Shown: one piece after another, positions 41,998 to 48,012 of the stretch
How the letters are laid out: each line of letters starts with the position of its first letter
Position numbering within the stretch: position 1 is the stretch's first letter
Origin: an uncultured Lachnospiraceae bacterium
GTDB taxonomy: Bacteria; Bacillota; Clostridia; Lachnospirales; Lachnospiraceae
Reading direction: 5' to 3'
Assembly (NCBI GenBank): GCA_947172645.1
Contig: CAMWBY010000024.1
Location: forward strand, 1 to 48,012
DNA length: 48,012 bases
Notes under the pieces: model-generated
Databases searched by the model: none
Told to the model about the DNA's origin: nothing
What the model saw: the letters and a program-made list of their open reading frames with translations, nothing else
Position numbers and translations under genes: made by a program

Positions 41998-43707
41998 TCA
42001 GCCAATCAAAACCTTTTTCCCTTCAAAGGCAAAACCATATTTCCTGATTCTGTCCGCAGCTATTCCCTCCGCCTCAAGGGACTTCGCATATTGTTTTTCC
42101 TCTATCTGCCTGTGCGCCGCATCCACCGTGTCTTTTAACGTACTTTCATCCTCCGGGTCATGTACCTTAAATTCCATAATAATAGCATTTAACGCCGGGC
42201 CGTCGCCCCCTGCATCATAAGCATACTTGGGCTTAAGAAGCACATCATAGCGTCCGAATCCGCTCTCCCTGTTCGATGTGATGGCATACCGGTCTGACAG
42301 CTCCACCATCAGCCCGAGCACAAACCCATGATAGAACCGTTCCGGCTCCGTACTCCCGGAAGGCTTCTTTCCCGTATCGAAATGGCTGAAAGTCGCCAGT
42401 GCAACCTGATTCATATAATGGTTCATGGCCTTCCTGTCATCCGCCAAAAGCGCTTCGATAAAACTGTTATATGCCGGGGAATAGTTCTTGAACCAATCCT
42501 CAATCAGATTCTGGAACATAAGCTTTACCTCTTTATTCGTGAGCTTCAGCGCGTACTCTTCCTTCCCGGTATCACCGTCCACCGTATGTTCTTCCACTTT
42601 CAGGTATCCGCATGCAAGAAGCAGGCTCCAGATGGCATATTCGTTATGTCCAAGCTGATTGAACACAATCTGCTCGTCTATCTTCGTGCGCAGCGTACCG
42701 CCGTTTAACAGTTTCTCCATAGTGAGCTTGATATCTTTGCTTCCTTCCCGGATAAGCTTCCCCGCCAGACTGTTGCTGCTAGTGTTGGCCCAATAGGTTG
42801 ACAACTTCCCTTTGCCAAGAAAATTAATAATTGACCAGGGATTATAGATATCCCCTCTGTACCCAAAAGTAAATCCGTCATACCAGTCCTTGACACGCCC
42901 TTCCATATCCGATAAACCAAACTCACACAATGCCACCGATACCTCTTCCTGCGTAAACCCAAAACAATCCGTATATTTATCGGAAGTCATTGTTACCACT
43001 TCAAGGTTGTTCAAATCCAAAAAAATACTTTCCTTGCTGACTCTCGTGATACCTGTCATAAGCGCCTTGTCCAAATGCGGGTTGGTCTTAAAAGTAGAAT
43101 TAAACAGATTCCGGTAAAATGTCACGATTTCATCCCAGTATCCCCCCATATACGCTTCCTGCATGGGCGTGTCATACTCGTCCAACAAGATAATGACTTT
43201 CTGTCCATAGTAACGCATCATATAATCGCACAATTTCTGCAAGGAAATAACCGCATCAGTCTCTTCCATAAATTCCGAAACCCTGTCGAAATAATGGAGG
43301 TCTTTGTCCGTAAGCACACCACTGTTTCTGAGAAAATCATTCTTAATATATAAATCAGAGATAATCTGGCAAATCCTAATCCGCGCTTTCTCAAAGGTAT
43401 TCTCCTTAACGTTTGCAAAACTTAGGCTGATTACCGGACATGTCCCCTGCAGGCTGCGGTACTTCTCATCTTTCCAGACAGCCAAATTCTCGAATATCTT
43501 ACTCTGCCCGGCATATTTTACGGAAAAAAACCTTTCCATCATATTCATGTTCAGCGTTTTCCCAAATCTCCTGGGGCGGGTAATCAGCGTAACGCTGTCC
43601 CCATTCTCCCACCACTCCCGGATAAAATTTGTCTTGTCCACATAAAAATAATCGTTCACTATAATGGTCTCAAAATCCTGTACCCCGATTGCCGCAGTCC
43701 TTGCCAT
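41998..43707 (-). CDS. AAA-like ATPase with C-terminal PD-(D/E)XK domain
   Basis: 569-aa protein of the AAA-ATPase_like/DUF1703 group. N-terminal ATPase: VDKTNFIREW, the Walker A variant TRPRRFGKTLNM and Walker B VIILLDEYDTPM, then ITRVSKESIF. C-terminal PDDEXK_9 nuclease-like domain: SGFGRYDVLL with the Asp, and AIIMEFKV with the E-x-K. These proteins occur in many copies in gut Firmicutes and Bacteroidetes; function is unknown, with mobile-element or defence roles proposed. GGAGG is nine bases before the start MARTAAIG; six codons upstream are open. It stands alone. Confidence 0.9.
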   Translation of the reverse strand: MARTAAIGVQDFETIIVNDYFYVDKTNFIREWWENGDSVTLITRPRRFGKTLNMNMMERFFSVKYAGQSKIFENLAVWKDEKYRSLQGTCPVISLSFANVKENTFEKARIRICQIISDLYIKNDFLRNSGVLTDKDLHYFDRVSEFMEETDAVISLQKLCDYMMRYYGQKVIILLDEYDTPMQEAYMGGYWDEIVTFYRNLFNSTFKTNPHLDKALMTGITRVSKESIFLDLNNLEVVTMTSDKYTDCFGFTQEEVSVALCEFGLSDMEGRVKDWYDGFTFGYRGDIYNPWSIINFLGKGKLSTYWANTSSNSLAGKLIREGSKDIKLTMEKLLNGGTLRTKIDEQIVFNQLGHNEYAIWSLLLACGYLKVEEHTVDGDTGKEEYALKLTNKEVKLMFQNLIEDWFKNYSPAYNSFIEALLADDRKAMNHYMNQVALATFSHFDTGKKPSGSTEPERFYHGFVLGLMVELSDRYAITSNRESGFGRYDVLLKPKYAYDAGGDGPALNAIIMEFKVHDPEDESTLKDTVDAAHRQIEEKQYAKSLEAEGIAADRIRKYGFAFEGKKVLIG

Positions 43708-43844
43708 GTACCTGCACCTCCTCAATATATAAAATATATTGCAATCTTACCTGTATCAAAAATGAAACTCGCTGATTCTTCTAATGTATTAATACTATAT
43801 TAACATATGCAGCTTATATATTTCTACTAAATATTGTCTAAAAT
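43708..43844. other. AT-rich gap upstream of the AAA-like gene
   Basis: A minus-strand TTGATA and TATTTT 17 bases apart, close to the gene start, may be its promoter. Nothing else is seen. Confidence 0.3.
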
Positions 43845-44480
43845 TTATAGTTCAGGCCCGGATTTATCCGGTATCCGCTTAGTTACCACAGCATATACTC
43901 CTGCGCCTGCCCGCACGTCAAAGGTAACCGTGTCAGGATTGGAATCCACGTCCCGCATAACAACCAATTCCCCGTCCGGGCGCACACAGATTACATAGGC
44001 AGCCTCCTCAAACGCTCTTCTCACAGAAAGCCCCACCGTGACATAGACAGAACCATGTGAGGCTCTGATACTTTTTCCTTTCTTTCTGGCTTCCAGGCTA
44101 ATATCCAGCACAGCTTCAACCTTATCGCTTTCCATGGCATCCACAATCAGTCCGAGCTGTTCCATCTCTCTTGGATGCTCCCTAACCTCTGTATCAGAAA
44201 CCGTGATATAAGGCGTCTGTCCACGTCTTAAACCCAATCTTGCCTCAGCGTTCACGTATGCGTCTGTAACCGCCGCTCCTCTTATTCTCCTGGCGGCATA
44301 TGTGCCGGGAATAGACGTTCTCATCTCAGAACCCGCCACAGAAACCGCCGTCCCTGCCTTATGTACGGTAAAAACGCCTGACGGCGCGCTTTTCAGGCCC
44401 ACCGTTACCGCTAATATGACCGTAACTGCCGTGATAACCGCTATCATACCTTCCAGATGCCGTTTCTTTTGTATACTCAT
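43845..44480 (-). CDS. Uncharacterised secreted or membrane-anchored protein
   Basis: Unrecognised 211-aa protein. A basic start and a hydrophobic stretch (MIAVITAVTVILAVTVGL, about 11-28) make a signal anchor. The C-terminal 60 residues, with VYVTVGLSVRRAFEEAAYVI, VRPDGELVVM and VTFDVRAGAGVYAVV, resemble the beta-rich domain ('xVxIPxP...YxVxHxDGxL...VxFxTxxFSxYxVV') found before sortase signals of surface proteins. No sorting motif is present. The start is the ATG at 44480 with AAGGGAAG upstream; a GTG six codons earlier overlaps that site. It is divergent from the small XRE regulator. Confidence 0.7.
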   Translation of the reverse strand: MSIQKKRHLEGMIAVITAVTVILAVTVGLKSAPSGVFTVHKAGTAVSVAGSEMRTSIPGTYAARRIRGAAVTDAYVNAEARLGLRRGQTPYITVSDTEVREHPREMEQLGLIVDAMESDKVEAVLDISLEARKKGKSIRASHGSVYVTVGLSVRRAFEEAAYVICVRPDGELVVMRDVDSNPDTVTFDVRAGAGVYAVVTKRIPDKSGPEL

Positions 44481-44631
44481 ATGCAACTTCCCTTTCACGC
44501 CATATTCTTACATAGCTCGATTCCTTAGTATAACATGCAAATTATCGCTTTGCAAATGCATATTTTTGTTTTGTTTTTGTCATAGTATTTTATTGATATC
44601 ATATATAAGATATATAAAAAGAGGTGCAGGC

Positions 44632-44865
44632 ATGTCTAAGCGTAACCGGGAATATAAAATGATAGGGTTAAATATTGCATATTATCGGAAGCTGAAAGGG
44701 TTAAGCCAGTTAAAGTTAGCCGAAGCCGTGGGCTTAAGCCGTACACATATCAGCAATATTGAAGCGCCAAACATGCCGACAGCCATTTCCTTGGATAAAC
44801 TGTTAGACATTGCCGACGCATTGGATGTGCCCGCCAGAAAATTATTGGATTTTCATGAAGAATAG
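44632..44865 (+). CDS. Small XRE-family DNA-binding regulator
   Basis: 77-aa protein that is nearly all one helix-turn-helix domain of the Cro/CI (XRE) family: IGLNIAYYRKLKGLSQLKLA, VGLSRTHISNIEAP as the recognition helix, and LLDIADALDVPARKLLDF. The start ATG 44632 has GAGGTG six bases upstream; the frame is open for 110 codons further back without a site. It is divergent from the secreted protein 150 bases away, which it may regulate (inference). Confidence 0.9.
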   Translation: MSKRNREYKMIGLNIAYYRKLKGLSQLKLAEAVGLSRTHISNIEAPNMPTAISLDKLLDIADALDVPARKLLDFHEE

Positions 44866-44886
44866 AGCCGGACAGACCACCGGCTC
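44865..44886. terminator. Hairpin between convergent XRE and SleB-like genes
   Basis: Perfect seven-base stem gagccgg / ccggctc, starting at the XRE stop codon. Tails are weak in T on both strands. Confidence 0.5.
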
Positions 44887-44902
44887 AAGAATTTATTGCG
44901 CT

Positions 44903-45523
44903 CTACTGAAAGAATTCGTGGTGCCCATAAGCAAACAGTCTTGTAAGCTTCCTGTCAAACCACTGTACTTTTTTGGAATCTGCTTTTTCTCTTGCACAGA
45001 AATAAAGCGCTCCCTGCGAAATATCCTCACCATATAAGGCACGCTCCACCGCCTCTTTCGTATCTTCACTGACTGTGACGCTCTGATACCTTCCGTCTAC
45101 AATGGGGGAAAACTGTGCAATTCCCTGTTCTTTCTGCATCACAACCTCCCACACCGTATCCGGGAACGATTCGCTGTTGACTCTGTTGAGCACCACATTG
45201 GCCACCAGAAGCTTACCGTTCTGGTCTTCCCCTCCGGCTTCCGCCTCCACGATACGCAAAAGCGCTTCGTGGTCCTTGTCCGACAATTGATACTTCAAGG
45301 TCTGTTCCAGTACTTCATAGTCTACGACACGCTGTCCTGAAGACACGCTGGAAATCATCTCTATAAAACTATGTTTATCTTCCGTCATGCTCTCATCCAG
45401 ATACTCCATTTGGAAAGCAGGCTTGGCCGCAATCCGATTAATCTTAAGCTCCCTGACGCACACGCATGATGAAAGAACCGTCATGCCTGCAAGCAGGAAC
45501 CCTGTGATATATTTCGCGTACAT
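44903..45523 (-). CDS. SleB-type cell-wall hydrolase lipoprotein
   Basis: 206-aa protein with a lipoprotein signal (hydrophobic start and lipobox LSSC, Cys20). The C-terminal half is a Hydrolase_2/SleB domain: LLRIVEAEAGGEDQNGKLLVA, given here as RIVEAEAGGED with the catalytic-type Glu, then VANVVLNRVNSESFPDTV, GIAQFSPIVDG and ALYFCAREKAD. SleB is a germination-specific lytic transglycosylase in spores; relatives without spore roles are common. GGAGG precedes the ATG at 45523 by four bases; 11 codons upstream are open but lack a site. Convergent with the XRE gene. Confidence 0.88.
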   Translation of the reverse strand: MYAKYITGFLLAGMTVLSSCVCVRELKINRIAAKPAFQMEYLDESMTEDKHSFIEMISSVSSGQRVVDYEVLEQTLKYQLSDKDHEALLRIVEAEAGGEDQNGKLLVANVVLNRVNSESFPDTVWEVVMQKEQGIAQFSPIVDGRYQSVTVSEDTKEAVERALYGEDISQGALYFCAREKADSKKVQWFDRKLTRLFAYGHHEFFQ

Positions 45524-45633
45524 CTTTCCTCCATTCCAAGAACCGATTTCCGCCACATGATAACACGCAGCAGTATGATAAAAATTTTACACATTAATAT
45601 TCTATACAGGAAAAAGGAAAAATATTTCTGAAT

Positions 45634-45661
45634 TTGTTTTTTTTCTCAAAAATGGTACAAT
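45634..45661 (+). promoter_or_regulatory. Promoter of the AP2/HNH-like gene
   Basis: TTGTTT (45634-45639), 16-base spacer, TACAAT (45656-45661). AAAGGAGG lies just downstream, so the leader would be very short. Confidence 0.6.
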
Positions 45662-45682
45662 TATATAAAAGGAGGAAATAGC

Positions 45683-46480
45683 ATGGAGAGGCAGTTACCC
45701 GGCGTATTTGTGGCAAAACGTAAAGACCAGACAGTCTACTACCGCGCCTCATTAACTTATCGCAATAAGCACATCAGCCTCGGCAGCTATGGCCATGCCG
45801 AGAAGGCGCACGCGGCGTATCTGCTTGCCAGCGCGCTTCTTGCAGATGATTCTATAACCTTGAACCATTATGCGCCCGATTCTCCGCTCCCTTTTTTAAA
45901 ATGGGTCACCCTGCTTAATTTTCGTGATAATGGCATCTATTTTGCCACACCAATCTATGTCCGCCCCAAATTTTTCTATTACTATTTCTCTTTGTCGGAA
46001 TTTTTTATTTTTGATTTGGAAGACTTGTTCTACTATTCTTCCCGCAAAATTTCCCGCAGGGGCGGACACTATTTCGTGGCCGATTACGGAATGCAGGTCA
46101 ATATTATGGGACGTTACGGCATCAAGAATTATGCCGTGGAAGGCAGGGATTACCGTTTCCGCAACGGAAACAGCCAGGACCTGCGCTATGAAAATATCGA
46201 AATCATCAACCGTTACAACGGCGTCAGCGTCATAGACGATAACGGACATACCCGTTATCAGGTGAAAATTCACGTAAAAGGCAACCTCACAGTAGGCACT
46301 TACGATTCGGAAACCGAGGCGGCTGTAGCATACAATAAAGCCATAGATATCCTGAAAAAAGCCGGCGTGGACAAAGCGTATACCCCCAACTATATGGACG
46401 GGATATCGCCTGCCGCTTACGCCGACTTATACGCTTCTATTAAGATTTCATCCGGTATCAGGCATTACCGCTGTGAGTAG
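45683..46480 (+). CDS. AP2-domain protein with HNH-like core
   Basis: 265-aa basic, Tyr/Phe-rich protein. Residues 5-50 (LPGVFVAKRKDQTVYYRA, HISLGSYGHAEKAHAAYLLA) and 195-240 (TRYQVKIHVKGNLTVGTY, ETEAAVAYNKAIDILKKAG) each match the AP2-type fold: three strands, 'LG-Y--E-A-AY--A' and a helix. The middle (about 125-180: ADYGMQVNIMGRYGIKNYAV, NGNSQDLRYENIEIINRYNGV in part) resembles the N-terminal strand and 'N--D-R-EN' end of HNH homing endonucleases, which often carry AP2 domains, but the catalytic His pair is not evident. It seems conserved among Lachnospiraceae as a stand-alone gene, suggesting a domesticated DNA-binding protein (inference). Strong SD; its end overlaps the convergent GH25 gene by 16 bases. 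Confidence 0.7.
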   Translation: MERQLPGVFVAKRKDQTVYYRASLTYRNKHISLGSYGHAEKAHAAYLLASALLADDSITLNHYAPDSPLPFLKWVTLLNFRDNGIYFATPIYVRPKFFYYYFSLSEFFIFDLEDLFYYSSRKISRRGGHYFVADYGMQVNIMGRYGIKNYAVEGRDYRFRNGNSQDLRYENIEIINRYNGVSVIDDNGHTRYQVKIHVKGNLTVGTYDSETEAAVAYNKAIDILKKAGVDKAYTPNYMDGISPAAYADLYASIKISSGIRHYRCE

Positions 46481-47658
46481 CCGATAAAACAAATATTCAG
46501 ATTGGCATCACCCCTGATACCGTTCACCACGCCTTTCGTGGAATACTGCCACATGGCATATTGGTAAGGATAATCCGGAATATCCTCCTCCTGTGTGAGC
46601 CATACATCATAATTTTGCAGTTTGGTCAGGTCAACCTCTTTAATAAGCCACTCTTTATCCCCGTAAACCATCGGCACATAACCTGCGCCTTTGACGGCTT
46701 CCAGAAAGGCTATAGACACGTTTGTCCTGTCCTCTCTGCTTAGTCCGTCTATCCGTGCCTCATCATTCGCCACAAACTCCATGTCCATGGCCACCGGGTA
46801 TTTGATGTGCGCCCTGTATGGCTCTATGTTCTGCAGAACGAAACTGGCTTCCTGCACCGCTTCTTCAGGGCTTACCGCCTGCGAGTAGAAATAAATACCC
46901 ACATCCAGTTCCTCCGCGATGGCTCCTTCTATGTTCTCTTTAAAGTTTTCATCCAACGTAATCTGTCCTGTGCTGTATCCCCGTCCGCCCACACGAATCA
47001 TGACATAATCTACGCCCGCCGCCTTAAGACTCCTGAAATTAACGCTTCCCGTCTGCTTGGATATATCCACGCCCACATAGGAGACTTTCTTCCCATTCTC
47101 CATATAGCGTTTCAGTCCGGCTTTCTCTTCCATCTTCGTGGAATCGAATGTATTTTTAGTCAAATACGGATTCATCAGCACCCATTCGTCTGTGCCGTCC
47201 CGGTTGGTCACAAGCGTGTGCTTGCCATCCTTGGAGGGGTCGTTTACTACTTCTTCCTGTTCTTTCTGCTTCTGCTCCTGGCGGTCTTTCTCCGCCTTCT
47301 CAGCAAAGGTGGATTTTGCAGGTTTGGAAGGTTCCCTGGATATGATTGCCTCTGTCTCCTCCAGGTCTTCCTGGGCTTCTTCATCCTCCACCGGATACAT
47401 ATCCCAGAAGTCCAAATCTTCCGCACGCAGTTTCCTCTCCGGCTCTGGCTCCAACTCCTGTTCTTCCTCCAGTTGCGCTGCCGCCATTTCCTCTTCCTGT
47501 TGCTGCATTTCTTTCAAATATTCACTTCCACTCTTATGTGCATTGTTGCTTTTAAGAAGCACGAACACCATCGTCAGCACAAACGCAGCCACACCTATAA
47601 TCGTGTAAACTACAGAAACCCCGGACCTCCCTTGCCCTTCGTCGCCTGGCAACCTCAT
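46465..47658 (-). CDS. Membrane-anchored GH25 muramidase
   Basis: N-acetylmuramidase (lysozyme) of glycoside hydrolase family 25, 397 aa. An N-terminal anchor (VVYTIIGVAAFVLTMVFVLL, about 15-34) leads to an acidic, glutamate-rich stalk (about 45-125: EEQELEPEPERK, EEAQEDLEETE) and then the catalytic barrel (about 190-397): VSYVGVDISKQTG, VDYVMIRVGGRGY, YFYSQAVSPEEA, the catalytic DxE in YPVAMDMEF and AMWQYSTKGVVNGI. AAAGGG lies eight bases before the ATG. It is preceded by a long structured leader. It probably trims peptidoglycan at the outer membrane face of the cell. Confidence 0.93.
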   Translation of the reverse strand: MRLPGDEGQGRSGVSVVYTIIGVAAFVLTMVFVLLKSNNAHKSGSEYLKEMQQQEEEMAAAQLEEEQELEPEPERKLRAEDLDFWDMYPVEDEEAQEDLEETEAIISREPSKPAKSTFAEKAEKDRQEQKQKEQEEVVNDPSKDGKHTLVTNRDGTDEWVLMNPYLTKNTFDSTKMEEKAGLKRYMENGKKVSYVGVDISKQTGSVNFRSLKAAGVDYVMIRVGGRGYSTGQITLDENFKENIEGAIAEELDVGIYFYSQAVSPEEAVQEASFVLQNIEPYRAHIKYPVAMDMEFVANDEARIDGLSREDRTNVSIAFLEAVKGAGYVPMVYGDKEWLIKEVDLTKLQNYDVWLTQEEDIPDYPYQYAMWQYSTKGVVNGIRGDANLNICFIGYSQR

Positions 47659-47739
47659 ATACTCAACCCTTTCTCTCCAAAATTCTTTCCATTTGATATC
47701 ACTAGTGTATGCAGTCGGTAAATGACACGCTAACCTCCA

Positions 47740-47885
47740 TGATTCCGCTTTGCGGAATCACAAATCTGTGCGGAGAATACCTGTATTTTGGGCATTCTCC
47801 AGTGTGAGATGGAGTTGCAAAGCAACTTCTAGTACTTCTTGACGAAATTCCCTCTGGCATGAGTCTTAGAAGTACTTCTCACACT
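47740..47885 (-). promoter_or_regulatory. Structured leader region of the GH25 gene
   Basis: Five perfect or near-perfect stems lie in 146 bases. Outer stem agtgtgaga (47801-47809) / tctcacact (47877-47885) encloses hairpin gttgc-aaa-gcaac (47814-47826) and stem agtacttct (47831-47839) / agaagtact (47868-47876): a three-way junction. Next are hairpin ggagaat...attctcc (47772-47800) and hairpin tgattccgc-ttt-gcggaatca (47740-47760). I do not recognise it as a known riboswitch. It may be a regulatory leader or a copy of an intergenic repeat. Confidence 0.6.
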
Positions 47886-47905
47886 ATCCCAACAACAGTG
47901 TACTT

Positions 47906-47934
47906 ATCGTATCACTTTACACATGATTTGACAA
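47906..47934 (-). promoter_or_regulatory. Candidate promoter of the GH25 leader
   Basis: Minus-strand TTGTCA (47929-47934), 17-base spacer, TACGAT (47906-47911). The leader would be about 240 bases and would include all the stems listed for 47740-47885. Confidence 0.5.
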
Positions 47935-48012
47935 CTTCTACATTTTCCCGTCTGTCTTTCGAAAATTAAAATTTTAAATTCCACTCCCTCGCCATACGGT
48001 GGAATTTACCTC
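47935..48012. other. Window edge, non-coding
   Basis: AT-rich end without a gene. An inverted repeat taaattcca...tggaattta lies at about 47975-48007; the same word is present at the other end of the window. Confidence 0.4.

Noticed and set aside
31063..45523. SpoIID-like and SleB-like genes as proof of sporulation
   Set aside because: Both belong to families with many vegetative cell-wall members, and lengths and domain layout differ from the true spore proteins.

Overview
The window looks like a chromosomal segment of an anaerobic Firmicute, most likely family Lachnospiraceae (Clostridia). The reasons are the gene families (BspA-like LRR surface proteins with a class B sortase, a Lachnospiraceae-type EF-G paralogue, a 'chorion class high-cysteine HCB' type peptide, an AP2/HNH-like protein), a T-box in front of pheST, purine-rich Shine-Dalgarno sites and moderate GC. 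This assignment is from protein resemblance by eye; no search was run. Most genes lie on the minus strand.

Region 1 (1-10.8 kb, all minus) is a cell-surface locus. A class B sortase with a long cytoplasmic N-terminus is followed by two large secreted leucine-rich-repeat proteins. Both end in an [S/T]PxTGD sorting motif, a membrane segment and a lysine-rich tail. A leaderless subtilisin-like protease lies beyond a terminator. Region 2 (10.9-13.4 kb) has a PD-(D/E)XK Rpn-type protein, a tiny Cys/Gly/Asn-rich peptide behind a possible sigma-K promoter, and two small conserved-looking unknowns. Region 3 (13.4-21.5 kb) is housekeeping: leuS, an EF-G paralogue, tyrA-aroA and a VanZ-like protein.

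Region 4 (21.5-23.4 kb) is an accessory island. It carries two type II toxin-antitoxin operons (DinJ/YafQ and a RelE-like toxin with its antitoxin), each followed at its 3' side by a copy of the same 50-bp hairpin repeat. A possible 36-aa single-span peptide lies beside them. Region 5 (23.4-35.1 kb) has queA, an M18 aminopeptidase, pheT and pheS under a T-box, a YihY membrane protein, a SpoIID/LytB protein, a structured non-coding RNA (probably 6S RNA) with its own promoter and terminator, and a PAS-GGDEF diguanylate cyclase. Region 6 (35.3-41.9 kb) is central metabolism: ATP-type PEP carboxykinase, deoC, citrate synthase (with a perfect 20-bp terminator stem whose loop contains the stop codon) and thrC followed by a lone response regulator and a small membrane protein.

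Region 7 (42-48 kb) has an AAA-ATPase/PD-(D/E)XK protein, an unrecognised secreted protein, a small XRE regulator, a SleB-type cell-wall hydrolase lipoprotein, an AP2/HNH-like protein and a membrane-anchored GH25 muramidase. Upstream of the muramidase is a region of perfectly paired stems that folds on paper into a three-way junction behind a promoter. This leader, the sortase/LRR locus, the cysteine-rich peptide, the TA-linked repeats and the AP2/HNH-like protein are the parts most worth a second look.
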